52,694 nucleotides of DNA from NCBI GenBank assembly GCA_934202525.1, contig CAKPYB010000024.1, forward strand, positions 1 through 52,694. Reading direction: 5' to 3'. The DNA is from an uncultured Prevotella sp. (lineage in GTDB: Bacteria; Bacteroidota; Bacteroidia; Bacteroidales; Bacteroidaceae). The notes under the pieces are model-generated. The model made no database searches. It saw only the letters and a list, made by a program, of their open reading frames with translations, and was not told where the DNA came from. A program made the position numbers and the translations under genes. Shown here piece after piece: positions 44,499 through 52,694 of this stretch; position 1 is the first letter of the stretch, and each line of letters begins with the position of its first letter.

Positions 44499-44708
44499 TA
44501 ACATTATTCGTAAATAGACGCAAAAACCTATTCATTATTTCAGTTTTTTATGAGATTTTCAGAAAAAGCCTTCCGTGCAGTTCTCTCTGCAGCCTGTTCC
44601 TGCTCTTCGCAGGGAAAGCCTGAGTGGTATAAACCCCCTTCATATTGCTCTATTTCACCTTATTATCTGTCAATATATGATGAAATTCCGAAAAATATAA
44701 GAAAACTA

Positions 44709-44740
44709 TTTGGTTAATTTAATTTTTTAGCGTAATTTTG
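44709..44740 (+). promoter_or_regulatory. Promoter of the lipid gene cluster
   Basis: TTTG (44709-44712), 20 bp, then TAATTTTG (44733-44740) fully match the consensus. The first start codon follows about 56 bp later. No strong terminator is seen before the next genes, so the cluster may share this promoter. Confidence 0.8.
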
Positions 44741-44796
44741 CACACTGAAATTTAAAGAAGAAACGCCCTTCTGCGGGCTTATTAAATATCAAGCGA

Positions 44797-45339
44797 ATGA
44801 ATAACAAGGGAAATCTTACCGACGAGCGGCCTCCTTTGCTGCCCGTCATCATAGGCACCGGTTTCGGCAGTGGCTTCTGGCCTTGGGGACCGGGAACGGC
44901 TGGCTCTGTATTGGCAACCCTCATCTGGGCTGCCCTGGCTTACGGACTCGGTATTACGGGCGAGAGTCTGCAGAGCATCACCTTCTTTCTTGTCATTGTT
45001 TCTACCATTCTGGGCACTTGGGCAACGGCGCAGTTGCAGCCTTACTGGGGTGAGGATCCCAGCCGTGTGGTCATCGACGAGATGGCTGGCGTGTGGATTC
45101 CCCTGTCGTTGCTGACTCCGCTCACGGCTCAGGGCGAGGTGAAAGATGCCTGGTGGTGGGCATTGGTGGCACTTGTTCTCTTCCGCTTCTTTGATATGGT
45201 GAAACCGCTGGGCATTAAGAAACTGGATAACAGGCAGGGCGCCTTCTATGTGATGGCAGATGATCTGCTGGGCGGTTTCTATGCAGCCGTTTCATTAATC
45301 ATCATCAAGATTATTCTGGTTTCGGCAGGAATCATCTAA
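44797..45339 (+). CDS. pgpA: Phosphatidylglycerophosphatase A-like protein
   Basis: This 180-residue protein has the PgpA pattern: a GTGFGSGFWPWGPGTAGS start and about four membrane helices, with conserved acidic residues in VVIDEMAGVW and FRFFDMVKP. PgpA removes the phosphate from phosphatidylglycerophosphate. In Bacteroides inositol-lipid loci a PgpA-like gene stands beside the phosphatidyltransferase, and there it may act on phosphatidylinositol phosphate instead. The next gene starts 52 bp later, so an operon is likely. Confidence 0.88.
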   Translation: MNNKGNLTDERPPLLPVIIGTGFGSGFWPWGPGTAGSVLATLIWAALAYGLGITGESLQSITFFLVIVSTILGTWATAQLQPYWGEDPSRVVIDEMAGVWIPLSLLTPLTAQGEVKDAWWWALVALVLFRFFDMVKPLGIKKLDNRQGAFYVMADDLLGGFYAAVSLIIIKIILVSAGII

Positions 45340-45391
45340 GCTAGCTTATCAGGCATTTCTTAAACAGACAATAAAATAAATAGATAAAAAT

Positions 45392-46060
45392 ATGAATTAT
45401 AGAGATTTCTTACAAAAAGTTATCTATGCCATCATCAATCCCCTTATCAAGGCGATGATTGCAGTAGGTATTACTCCTAACATTGTCACCTTCGTAGGAT
45501 TCCTGGGCAATATCGTGGCAGCCGGTTTCTTCCTCGATGCGGCATGGAAGCTCGGAATAGAGCAGGCTGATTATGCATCTTGCATGGTTACTGTAGGATG
45601 GGGTGGATTCATCATCCTCGCTGCCGGTCTCTTCGATATGATGGATGGTCGGTTGGCACGTATGAGCGGCAAGAGCAGCCTCTTCGGTGCACTCTGGGAT
45701 TCTACACTCGACCGCTACAGCGAACTGGTAAGTCTCTTTGGCATCTGCCTCATCTTCGTACGTATGCAGGGCGATATGATCTGGTTCTGGATGGGCGTAG
45801 TCACCTTTGCAGCAATGATAGGTTCTGTGATGGTAAGTTACGTCCGTGCCCGTGCCGAGGGTTTGGATATTGAGTGCAAGGTGGGTTTCATGCAGCGTCC
45901 TGAGCGCGTTGTAGTTACCGCTGTTACTGCGATGATTACCGGCTTTACGGGCAATATCTGGTGGCTGGCAGGCGGCATGATTCTCATTGCCGTTCTGGCA
46001 AACATCACCGCATTCTGGCGCATCTGGCATTGTTATGTTGTGATGAACGCTCATAAATAA
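45392..46060 (+). CDS. CDP-alcohol phosphatidyltransferase
   Basis: This 222-residue membrane protein has the full signature D85-G86-x2-A89-R90-x8-G99-x3-D103-x3-D107, which binds the metals and the CDP group. It joins a CDP-diacylglycerol to an alcohol phosphate or inositol phosphate. It is most similar in setting to the phosphatidylinositol-phosphate synthase of the Bacteroides inositol-lipid cluster. The exact substrate cannot be read from the sequence. It lies between a PgpA-like gene and a PAP2-type gene, with a dispersed repeat after its stop codon. Confidence 0.85.
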   Translation: MNYRDFLQKVIYAIINPLIKAMIAVGITPNIVTFVGFLGNIVAAGFFLDAAWKLGIEQADYASCMVTVGWGGFIILAAGLFDMMDGRLARMSGKSSLFGALWDSTLDRYSELVSLFGICLIFVRMQGDMIWFWMGVVTFAAMIGSVMVSYVRARAEGLDIECKVGFMQRPERVVVTAVTAMITGFTGNIWWLAGGMILIAVLANITAFWRIWHCYVVMNAHK

Positions 46061-46062
46061 TA

Positions 46063-46235
46063 AACTGAACTTTCGCATATCAGGAAGTTAAAGGAGTTAA
46101 GGAAGTTAAGGAGTTAAGACGTATGTCTTTCAGCTTAAAAACTACGGCAAAAAAACTATTGTCTTAACTCCTCAGCGACCGTAGGGAGCGATAACTTCTT
46201 TAACTTCTTTAACTCCTGAACTTGCGAAACTTGAA
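46063..46235. repeat. 173-bp dispersed palindromic element, copy 2
   Basis: This is the same element as at 30392-30564, inverted, of equal length and with only scattered differences. It starts 2 bp after the phosphatidyltransferase stop codon and ends 17 bp before the next start. It splits the lipid operon. Confidence 0.85.
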
Positions 46236-46252
46236 TAAAAAAGTAGAAAAAA

Positions 46253-47089
46253 GTGTTTAGTATCTATCTGATTATCCTCCTGGCGGTACTCGCAGCTTGG
46301 AAGAAGACACGCCGTTTTGCCTTCTATTTTCTGCCTTGGTTCCTCTTCGGAATCATCTACGATTCGATGCGTCTTTATCCTAACTATATGGTGAACGATA
46401 TTGATGTGGCGAATCTCTATCATGCAGAAAAGTCACTCTTCGGCATTGCTGCTTCATCCAGCGCAGAACTGCAGGCTGTAGCCGACCATACCCAACTGAT
46501 GATTCCGGGCGAATACTTCAAGGTTCACCATTGCGGTTTCGCTGATTTCTGGGCAGGCATCTTCTATCTCTGCTGGGTTCCGGTGCCAATCGCCTTTGCC
46601 CTTTATCTGTATCTTACGAAACAGCTAAAATGGTTCAGGCGTTTCTCCTGGGCTTTCCTGCTGGTGAATGTCATCGGCTTCATCGGCTATTACATCTATC
46701 CGGCTGCTCCGCCATGGTATGCGATGAACTATGGCTTCGAGGCTGTGCTCAATACACCGGGTAATGTGGCTGGTCTGGGCAGATGGGACGCAATGACCGG
46801 ACTGCACGTATTCCACGGACTCTATGGCAAGAATGCCAATGTCTTTGCTGCCGTGCCTAGTCTGCATGCTGCCTATATGTTCCTCACTACGATTTATGCT
46901 GTGATGAGCCGTAAACGCTGGTATACGGTGGTGCTTTTCGCCTGCATCTGTCTGGGCATCTGGTGGACGGCAGTTTATTCCGGTCATCATTATATCATCG
47001 ATGTCATGTTGGGTATTCTTACTACGATAGTAGGCGTACTGCTTATGGAATCCAAGAGATTATGGGCAAGATTAAAGAAGAACTCGTAA
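46253..47089 (+). CDS. PAP2/inositol-phosphorylceramide synthase-like membrane protein
   Basis: This 278-residue protein with about six membrane helices carries the PAP2-like motifs AVPSLHAAYM (about 200) and SGHHYIIDVMLG (about 245). In length and topology it resembles the AUR1-like synthase that transfers a phosphoinositol head group to ceramide in Bacteroides. The start is a GTG; an in-frame TAG 6 bp before it excludes a longer form. It overlaps the GtrA gene by 28 bp. The substrate is inferred from its neighbours. Confidence 0.8.
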   Translation: MFSIYLIILLAVLAAWKKTRRFAFYFLPWFLFGIIYDSMRLYPNYMVNDIDVANLYHAEKSLFGIAASSSAELQAVADHTQLMIPGEYFKVHHCGFADFWAGIFYLCWVPVPIAFALYLYLTKQLKWFRRFSWAFLLVNVIGFIGYYIYPAAPPWYAMNYGFEAVLNTPGNVAGLGRWDAMTGLHVFHGLYGKNANVFAAVPSLHAAYMFLTTIYAVMSRKRWYTVVLFACICLGIWWTAVYSGHHYIIDVMLGILTTIVGVLLMESKRLWARLKKNS

Positions 47090-47478
47090 CCTTCGGCAAG
47101 GCGGAACTGACAGCCTCCTGTGCCTCAGTGGTTGACTTCGGACTGGCTTTCTTCCTCTCAGATATCATTGGCATTTATTACGGACTTGCCAATGCGCTGG
47201 GAGTGATAAGTGGCGGCATTACCAACTGCATTCTGAATTACCGCTATGTGTTCGGCGATTCCAAGAGCAAGAAAAAGAGTGTAGCCTGGCGCTACTTTAT
47301 CATCTGGGGCATCAGCTGGATGCTCAATTCGGGAGGAACTATCGCCCTGACCGAATTTCTGAATGCGCATGAGCATATTCAGTTGCATTACATGATTCCG
47401 AAGAGTATTGTATCTCTGCTGGTAGCGATATTCGTTAACTATCCGGGGCAGAAGAAATTTGTTTTTAAGCAGAAATAA
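47062..47478 (+). CDS. GtrA-family membrane protein
   Basis: This 138-residue protein has four membrane helices and matches the GtrA family (start ELVTFGKAELTASCASVVDF, end NYPGQKKFVFKQK). GtrA-type proteins are thought to flip or help transfer lipid-linked sugars. The frame is open further upstream inside the PAP2 gene, but MGKIKEEL at 47062 fits the family N terminus. Its start overlaps the previous gene by 28 bp. It ends the cluster at a terminator. Confidence 0.82.
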   Translation: MGKIKEELVTFGKAELTASCASVVDFGLAFFLSDIIGIYYGLANALGVISGGITNCILNYRYVFGDSKSKKKSVAWRYFIIWGISWMLNSGGTIALTEFLNAHEHIQLHYMIPKSIVSLLVAIFVNYPGQKKFVFKQK

Positions 47479-47488
47479 CCAATATCAG

Positions 47489-47526
47489 ATGGGGGCAGTA
47501 TTCAGTATTTGCCCTCATTTTTTTTA
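47489..47526 (+). terminator. Terminator of the lipid gene cluster
   Basis: A stem ATGGGGGCA with TGCCCTCAT (one G-T pair) encloses a 12-nt loop and is followed by a run of T. It lies 10 bp after the GtrA stop codon. A second small hairpin (GTTTGGA with TCCAAAC, 47568-47595) follows, preceded by an A-run; its role is unclear. The rest of the 47479-47799 gap is the promoter region of the next gene. Confidence 0.8.
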
Positions 47527-47700
47527 TCCTATCAGCTCATCTGTTGGCTTTGGGGCAAAAAAAAAGAGTTTGGATTGTCTCCCGACATTCCAAACCCACG
47601 CTTGTTTCTAACTAACTTATTATCAACTATTCATTACTTTTCAGTTTGCAAAATTACGAGTTTTTTTCTTATAAAATAAATTTTTTCAGAAAAATAATAA

Positions 47701-47714
47701 CGTAAACGTTTGCG
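47701..47714. promoter_or_regulatory. LacI-type operator
   Basis: CGTAAACGTTTGCG is a near-perfect palindrome centred on AAACGTTT, the typical LacI-family half-site pair. It overlaps the -33 element of the promoter at 47709-47739, so binding would block transcription. Autorepression by the LacI protein is the simplest reading. Confidence 0.7.
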
Positions 47715-47739
47715 TTTTCGAAAGAAATTGTTATCTTTG
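47709..47739 (+). promoter_or_regulatory. Promoter of the LacI gene
   Basis: TTTG (47709-47712), 19 bp, then TATCTTTG (47732-47739) fully match the Bacteroidetes consensus. Transcription should start near 47746. Confidence 0.85.
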
Positions 47740-47799
47740 CAAAGAATTCACTAACTTTGCTGTCGGAAAGACAAATATGCAGAATTTGTGGATACAAAA

Positions 47800-48852
47800 A
47801 TGAATGTCAATAATAAGCGTAAACTAAATATGAAACAACGAAGAACATCCTTGAAAGACCTCGCCGACCAACTTGGCGTTAGCATAGCAACCGTATCTAG
47901 AGCTCTGCGCAACAGCCATGAAGTAGGAGAGGAGATGACTCAAAAGGTGAAAAACCTTGCCAAGGAGCTCAATTATCGCCCAAATCCCTTTGCGCAAAGC
48001 CTTAGAAAAGAAGCACCTAGGGTGATTGGTGTGATTGTGCCAAACTTGGTGACCCATTATTATGCTGCCGTGCTGGATGGCATTGAAGATTATGCCGTTA
48101 GAAATGGCTACTCGGTGATTAGCGCCAACAGTCATGAGAATACAGAGCACGAGAAGAGAGCGGTAGAAAACTTCCTGAATATGCATGTGGAAGGCATCAT
48201 CGCCTGCCTGGCACAGGATACGGTTGACTATTCTCACTTCGAGCAGTTGCATAAGATGGGAGTGCCGCTGGTGTTCTTTGCCCGTTGCTGTCTGGACGAT
48301 AAGTTCTCCCAGGTAGTAGGCAATGGTGATGTTGCAGCCCAGGAGGCTACCCAGCACATGATAGACACCGGTTCGCGCCGCATCGCCTTTATCGGCGGTC
48401 CTAACCATCTTGATATGGTGCGCCGCAGAAAACACGGTTATCTGGAGGCTCTGAGAGAGAACCGCATCCCTATTGACCGCGACCTCGTAGTCTGCGACAG
48501 AATCGATTTCGATGTGGCGCGAAACGCTACCCTCCGTCTCCTCGAAAAGGAGGACAGACCTGATGCCATCCTCGCCTTTAACGATATTATCACTTATGCA
48601 GCCTTCGATGCTATCAAGGAAAAGGGGCTCCGCATACCTGAGGATGTTGCTATCATCGGTTTTACCGATGGTGATACTGCTGCCTTCGTTACGCCGAAAC
48701 TATCGGCTATCATGGACAAGGCGCACGAACAGGGAACCACAGCCTGCGATCTTCTGATGAGAAGTATCAATGGTGATGAGAAAATCTATAAGAAAGTGGT
48801 TCCGATGATTCTGAAAATACGTGAAAGCTCTGAGAAGAACGACGTGAAATAA
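47800..48852 (+). CDS. LacI-family transcription regulator
   Basis: The protein has an N-terminal LacI HTH (TSLKDLADQLGVSIATVSRA, near residues 16-35) and a periplasmic-binding-protein-like sugar domain (about 70-345) that senses a small molecule. Starts at a GTG (47788), ATG (47800) or ATG (47830) are all in frame; the last gives the usual MKQRRTSL opening, and I chose 47800 without strong proof. An operator overlaps its promoter. The gene for a hybrid two-component sensor follows 54 bp later, which suggests regulation of a nearby carbohydrate locus. Confidence 0.88.
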   Translation: MNVNNKRKLNMKQRRTSLKDLADQLGVSIATVSRALRNSHEVGEEMTQKVKNLAKELNYRPNPFAQSLRKEAPRVIGVIVPNLVTHYYAAVLDGIEDYAVRNGYSVISANSHENTEHEKRAVENFLNMHVEGIIACLAQDTVDYSHFEQLHKMGVPLVFFARCCLDDKFSQVVGNGDVAAQEATQHMIDTGSRRIAFIGGPNHLDMVRRRKHGYLEALRENRIPIDRDLVVCDRIDFDVARNATLRLLEKEDRPDAILAFNDIITYAAFDAIKEKGLRIPEDVAIIGFTDGDTAAFVTPKLSAIMDKAHEQGTTACDLLMRSINGDEKIYKKVVPMILKIRESSEKNDVK

Positions 48853-48906
48853 TTCCTATTTAAAGTAATAAATCTTTTTAGATAAGTATTTAATAAACCT
48901 ACGATT

Positions 48907-51900
48907 ATGATGAATATAAAACAAAACTACTTGAAACATGCCATCGTGCTGTTTCTGCTCTTGCTGCTCATGCAGCCGGGTAGAGCATGGGCTGGCTATG
49001 AAAACGTAGAATTCAGCAGCCTCACCAATCATGATGGACTTACGAACAGTCAGGTGGGTGCCATCCTCAAGGACACCAGAGGCTACATCTGGTTCGGCAC
49101 CCAGTCGGGACTGTGCCGCTTTGACGGCTTCCGTATGAAAACTTTCTATTATAGCAACACTGATGATAAGTCGCTGCCTAACAATTCGGTAGATGAACTT
49201 CAGCAAGACTATGATGGAAATATCTGGGTCCACACCTCTGTGGGTTACAGCATCTACAAATATGATGAAGAGCAGTTTGACCGCAAACCGGAAGAATGGC
49301 TCAAAAACATCCATGTGCAGGGACCTCCTTTCAAACTTTTGATAGATAAGGATAAGAACATGTGGATTGCTGTCTACGGCCAGGGACTCTATTATCATAA
49401 TGCCAAAACCAGAAATACCTACCTTTTTAAATTTACCAAAAAGGCTCAGAAGGGTTGTCTGAAAGAAGGAAACATCAGTAAGATAACCGAGGTTGACGGC
49501 GATGCGCTCATTACCTATTCTGATGGTACGCTCTGCCGTGTCAACGGCGAGAAACAGCAGGCTCTCTGGTACAATTCCTTCCTTGCTACCCATAAAGCTG
49601 CCGGTGATAATGGTGCCTATACTTTCTATGATGGTATAGGAGGTTTCTGGGTTTCAGTAAGCAATGCCAATTATGTGTATCAGTCTAAAACCGGAAAATG
49701 GACCGATGCCCGTTCTTATCTTACAAACATGGGCATTGCTATTCCTTGCCCAACCCGTATTCTGATGCGTGATATTGCCCGCGATAAGGCAGGCAATCTT
49801 TGGGTGGCTTCCGACCATAACGGTCTCTTCTTCGTTGATTTCAAACGCAAAATCTGCCGTCAATATGTTCATTCCGAAGCAAAGGGAAGTATCGTTGACA
49901 ATTCCCTGCAGAAGGTTTATGTGGATGATGAGGGAGCTATCTGGGTAGGTAGTTACAAGAACGGCGTGGCCTATTATTCGCCTGACGCTCAGAAATTCAC
50001 AACGATTCCGCTTGGTGATGTGTGTACAATCACGCAGGATCTGAATGGTAATCTCTGGTGCGGAACCAATGATAGCGGTATTGTATGCTACAGTCCGCTT
50101 ACCGGACAGAGCTGGCGATTCTCACAGGCTGAAACCGGTCTGACTTCGGATATTGTGGTCAGTAGCGTAACCATGGCTGATGGTACGATGTATTTCGGAA
50201 CCTTCAATGGTGGACTTGCCCAATATAAAAATGGTAAATGGAAGAGTTTTCAGGCAGCTTCTGGCGGACTTGCCAATAACAGCGTCTGGTGTCTTGCCGA
50301 AGATCCGTATCATCGCCTGATTATCGGAACCTTGGGCTCAGGCTTCCAGATTTATAATCCTGAGAGCGGAAAGTTTACAACCTACAATGTTCAGAATTCG
50401 GGTATTACCAGCGATTTTATCAACTCGCTCTTCCTGCCGAATAAAGATGAAATTCTGATAGGTCATTCGCAGAACTATTCTATCTTTAATTTCGGAACCC
50501 GAAAGGTAACCAATGTGAATACAACCAAGGACGGACAGCCTTTCCCTAGTCCTTCCCTGAATTACATGATGAAGGATAGCCGAGGCATCTTGTGGATGGC
50601 TTCGCCTGCGGGCGTCACCATGTATGATGAGGCTTCAGGACAGTTGGAGTCAATCAATGACCTCAATGGTACGCAGGGTACGGTAGGCTGTATGGTGCTC
50701 GAAGATAAGCAGCATAACATCTGGCTGGTTTCTGAATTTATCGTTACCCGTGTTACGCTGACCAAGAATAACCAGGGCAAATGGGACATCACGATGATCA
50801 GCTTCAATTCGCTCGATGGTTTGCAGAGCCGCCAGTTTAACCAGCGTTCTGCCTGTCTGATGAGAAATGGCTCCATCGCCATCGGTGGACAGGATGGTAT
50901 AAATATCATCAATCCTGCCAAGATTCGTCCTGCACAGAAAAGTGCTCATGTCTTGTTTAGCGGTTTCGTACTCTTCGACCATCCGCTCAAGGCAGGTGAG
51001 GAGTTTGAGGGAAGAGTGCCTCTGGAAAAATCGCTCGATACGAATCCTGAACTGGATCTCAGTTATAAGGATAAGGCGTTTACCATACAGCTGGCTTCCG
51101 ACCAGGTAAGTATTCCGGCACGTTGCCGTTTCCTCTATCGCATGAAGGGACTTGATGACAAGTGGATGCTGACACCGGAAGGACGTCCGGAGGCAACCTT
51201 TACCAATCTCTCTTCGGGCAGCTATGTCTTGGAGGCAAAGGTGGTGAATGCGGATGGTAGTGTGAGCGAAGAGGTGAGCACGCTCAAGATTCATATTCAC
51301 CCGCCTTTCTATCTCTCTATATGGGCGTTCATCGTATATATTATATTAATAGGTGTAGCTTTCTATCTCTATCGTAAACGCATGCTCGAAAAGCAGCGTG
51401 TTAAATTCGAACTCCAGAGCAAGGAAGACAGTATCAAGAAGACCAAGGAGTTGAACGAACTCAAACTCAACTTCTTCACCAATGTGAGCCACGAACTCCG
51501 TACACCGCTCACCTTGATTATCTCGCCGCTGGTTAATATGATTCGGGAAGAAAGAGAAGAGTCTAAACGCAGAAAACTGGAGATGATTCATCGCAATGCT
51601 ACCCGTTTGCTCAATCTGGTAAACCAGATTCTTGACTTCCGCAAGATAGACCAGAACAAGGAAAAACTTACCCTGTCGCATATCGACATTGTGAGCTTCG
51701 TGGATAATATCTGTACTTCGTTCCGTACTTTGGCAAACAGCAAAGTAACGCTTGCCTTCGATTCTACGGTGCCTAGTCTGCAGATGTCGTTCGATGCTGA
51801 TAAGGTAGGAAAGATCGTGAACAACCTCTTGAGCAATGCCTATAAGTTTACGCCAGATGGAGGATTTATCACCGTTTCTCTGAGCATCGCACTCCGTCAG

Positions 51901-52694
51901 CGTGTAGGTGACAAGGATTCTGATATGCTCCGCATCTCTGTATCTGATACTGGCAAGGGCATCAGCGATACGGAGAAGGAACATGTATTCGAGCGTTTCT
52001 ATCAGGTCAATGGCACCGAAATGCAGCCACAGGGTGGTAGCGGAATAGGCTTGAACCTGGTTAAGAAGTTTGCCGAACTGCATGGCGGAAAAGTGGATGT
52101 TACAGATAATCCAAGCGGAGGAACCATCTTTATGGTTGATCTTCCGATAGAGACCAGTACTACCTCCAATTCTACGGCACATCTCGGTTCGCTGCGTGCA
52201 GCACCTATCATAACCACGGTGCATCAGGCTGCTGATGATGATCCGGATGCAGGTAAGAACGTTCTCTACGGAATGAGTAAGCATGTGCATCAGCCAGGAG
52301 AATCGATGATTAAGAAACCGGTTGTGCTCCTCGTTGACGACAGCGACGACTTCCGTGAGTTTATGAACGAAGTATTGACAGACTATACGGTTGTTGAGGC
52401 TGTCAATGGTCAGGATGCCTGGAACAAGATTATCGACCGTCGTCCAGACATCATCCTGAGTGACGTGATGATGCCTGTGATGGATGGTAACGAACTCTGC
52501 CGGATGTGTAAGGACAATGACGAAACAACAGCCATACCTTTCATCATGCTCTCAGCCCGTATGGGAGATGAGCAGCGCAAGGAAAGTCTGAAGTGTGGTG
52601 CTGACGAGTATATTGCAAAACCATTCGATATTGATATGTTGAATCTCTGTATTCTGAACCTCTTGAAGAAACGCAAGAATGTGAGCACAGAATA
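48907..52694 (+). CDS. Hybrid two-component system sensor-regulator (incomplete)
   Basis: The open frame runs past the window end after 1,262 codons. A signal peptide (1-30) leads into a periplasmic two-component propeller of repeated blades with WFGT, WVAS and WVGS strands, and a Y_Y_Y domain (to about 800). A transmembrane helix is at about 802-825. The histidine kinase follows (H-box NVSHELRTPLTLI near 860, then DTGKGIS and GGSGIGLNL), and a receiver with Asp near 1183 in ILSDVMMPVMDG. An AraC-type HTH is expected outside. Such one-protein systems bind a glycan fragment and switch on a polysaccharide-utilisation locus. Confidence 0.93.
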   Translation, partial: MMNIKQNYLKHAIVLFLLLLLMQPGRAWAGYENVEFSSLTNHDGLTNSQVGAILKDTRGYIWFGTQSGLCRFDGFRMKTFYYSNTDDKSLPNNSVDELQQDYDGNIWVHTSVGYSIYKYDEEQFDRKPEEWLKNIHVQGPPFKLLIDKDKNMWIAVYGQGLYYHNAKTRNTYLFKFTKKAQKGCLKEGNISKITEVDGDALITYSDGTLCRVNGEKQQALWYNSFLATHKAAGDNGAYTFYDGIGGFWVSVSNANYVYQSKTGKWTDARSYLTNMGIAIPCPTRILMRDIARDKAGNLWVASDHNGLFFVDFKRKICRQYVHSEAKGSIVDNSLQKVYVDDEGAIWVGSYKNGVAYYSPDAQKFTTIPLGDVCTITQDLNGNLWCGTNDSGIVCYSPLTGQSWRFSQAETGLTSDIVVSSVTMADGTMYFGTFNGGLAQYKNGKWKSFQAASGGLANNSVWCLAEDPYHRLIIGTLGSGFQIYNPESGKFTTYNVQNSGITSDFINSLFLPNKDEILIGHSQNYSIFNFGTRKVTNVNTTKDGQPFPSPSLNYMMKDSRGILWMASPAGVTMYDEASGQLESINDLNGTQGTVGCMVLEDKQHNIWLVSEFIVTRVTLTKNNQGKWDITMISFNSLDGLQSRQFNQRSACLMRNGSIAIGGQDGINIINPAKIRPAQKSAHVLFSGFVLFDHPLKAGEEFEGRVPLEKSLDTNPELDLSYKDKAFTIQLASDQVSIPARCRFLYRMKGLDDKWMLTPEGRPEATFTNLSSGSYVLEAKVVNADGSVSEEVSTLKIHIHPPFYLSIWAFIVYIILIGVAFYLYRKRMLEKQRVKFELQSKEDSIKKTKELNELKLNFFTNVSHELRTPLTLIISPLVNMIREEREESKRRKLEMIHRNATRLLNLVNQILDFRKIDQNKEKLTLSHIDIVSFVDNICTSFRTLANSKVTLAFDSTVPSLQMSFDADKVGKIVNNLLSNAYKFTPDGGFITVSLSIALRQRVGDKDSDMLRISVSDTGKGISDTEKEHVFERFYQVNGTEMQPQGGSGIGLNLVKKFAELHGGKVDVTDNPSGGTIFMVDLPIETSTTSNSTAHLGSLRAAPIITTVHQAADDDPDAGKNVLYGMSKHVHQPGESMIKKPVVLLVDDSDDFREFMNEVLTDYTVVEAVNGQDAWNKIIDRRPDIILSDVMMPVMDGNELCRMCKDNDETTAIPFIMLSARMGDEQRKESLKCGADEYIAKPFDIDMLNLCILNLLKKRKNVSTE

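Overview
The window reads as chromosomal DNA of a gut Bacteroidales bacterium, most like Prevotella/Segatella copri. The evidence is threefold: Bacteroidetes-type promoters (a TTG or TTTG about 19-20 bp before TAnnTTTG) stand before many genes; the gene families are typical (DUF2723, DUF5686, a hybrid two-component system, AraC regulators with a TPR sensor, DPP-IV); and short palindromic or low-complexity repeats are scattered through it. No rRNA, tRNA, CRISPR-Cas locus or complete insertion sequence was recognised.

Left end (1-7 kb), accessory. A conserved but poorly understood Bacteroidales cassette lies on the minus strand: a VirE-type primase-helicase, a DUF4248 protein, an HU-HIG DNA-binding protein and a 30-residue smalltalk protein. 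Repeats surround it: a 55-bp tandem array, two 75-bp palindromic units, a three-unit 22-bp array over the primase stop codon, and an origin-like nest of inverted repeats with an AT-rich core upstream of the primase. Divergent from it is an unknown gene with an ambiguous start. Then comes a toxin-antitoxin pair whose PemK/MazF-like toxin is cut off and followed by a broken gene fragment.

Middle (7-39 kb), mostly core. Minus-strand genes encode a polysaccharide deacetylase and a DUF2723 glycosyltransferase. A 3,244-residue secreted LamG/fibronectin-like protein on the plus strand is followed by a membrane TPR-AraC regulator. A minus-strand set encodes a membrane protein, a YqaA/DedA protein and ZnuA- and ZnuC-like metal transport parts, with no permease in view. 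After these come purD, DPP-IV, an RlmL-like RNA methyltransferase with an RGG-like tail, cysE, a 1,511-residue CoA-dehydratase activase-like protein and a MATE transporter. Low-complexity repeats have entered two of these coding regions in frame and supply the N terminus of a third.

Right end (39-52.7 kb). A GNAT-like gene and a LuxR-type response regulator flank an unusual intergenic region holding a degenerate array with an exact 22-bp period (about 15 units) and a perfect 27-bp inverted repeat around an AT-rich core. Then follow a DUF5686 protein, a phospholipid/sphingolipid cluster (PgpA-like, CDP-alcohol phosphatidyltransferase, PAP2/IPC-synthase-like, GtrA) resembling the Bacteroides inositol-lipid locus, and a LacI regulator with a hybrid two-component sensor that runs off the end. 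The last pair suggests a carbohydrate-utilisation locus beyond the window.

The most notable unexplained features are the two 22-bp-period arrays, the paired inverted-repeat/AT-core structures, and the dispersed repeats that sit between and inside genes.
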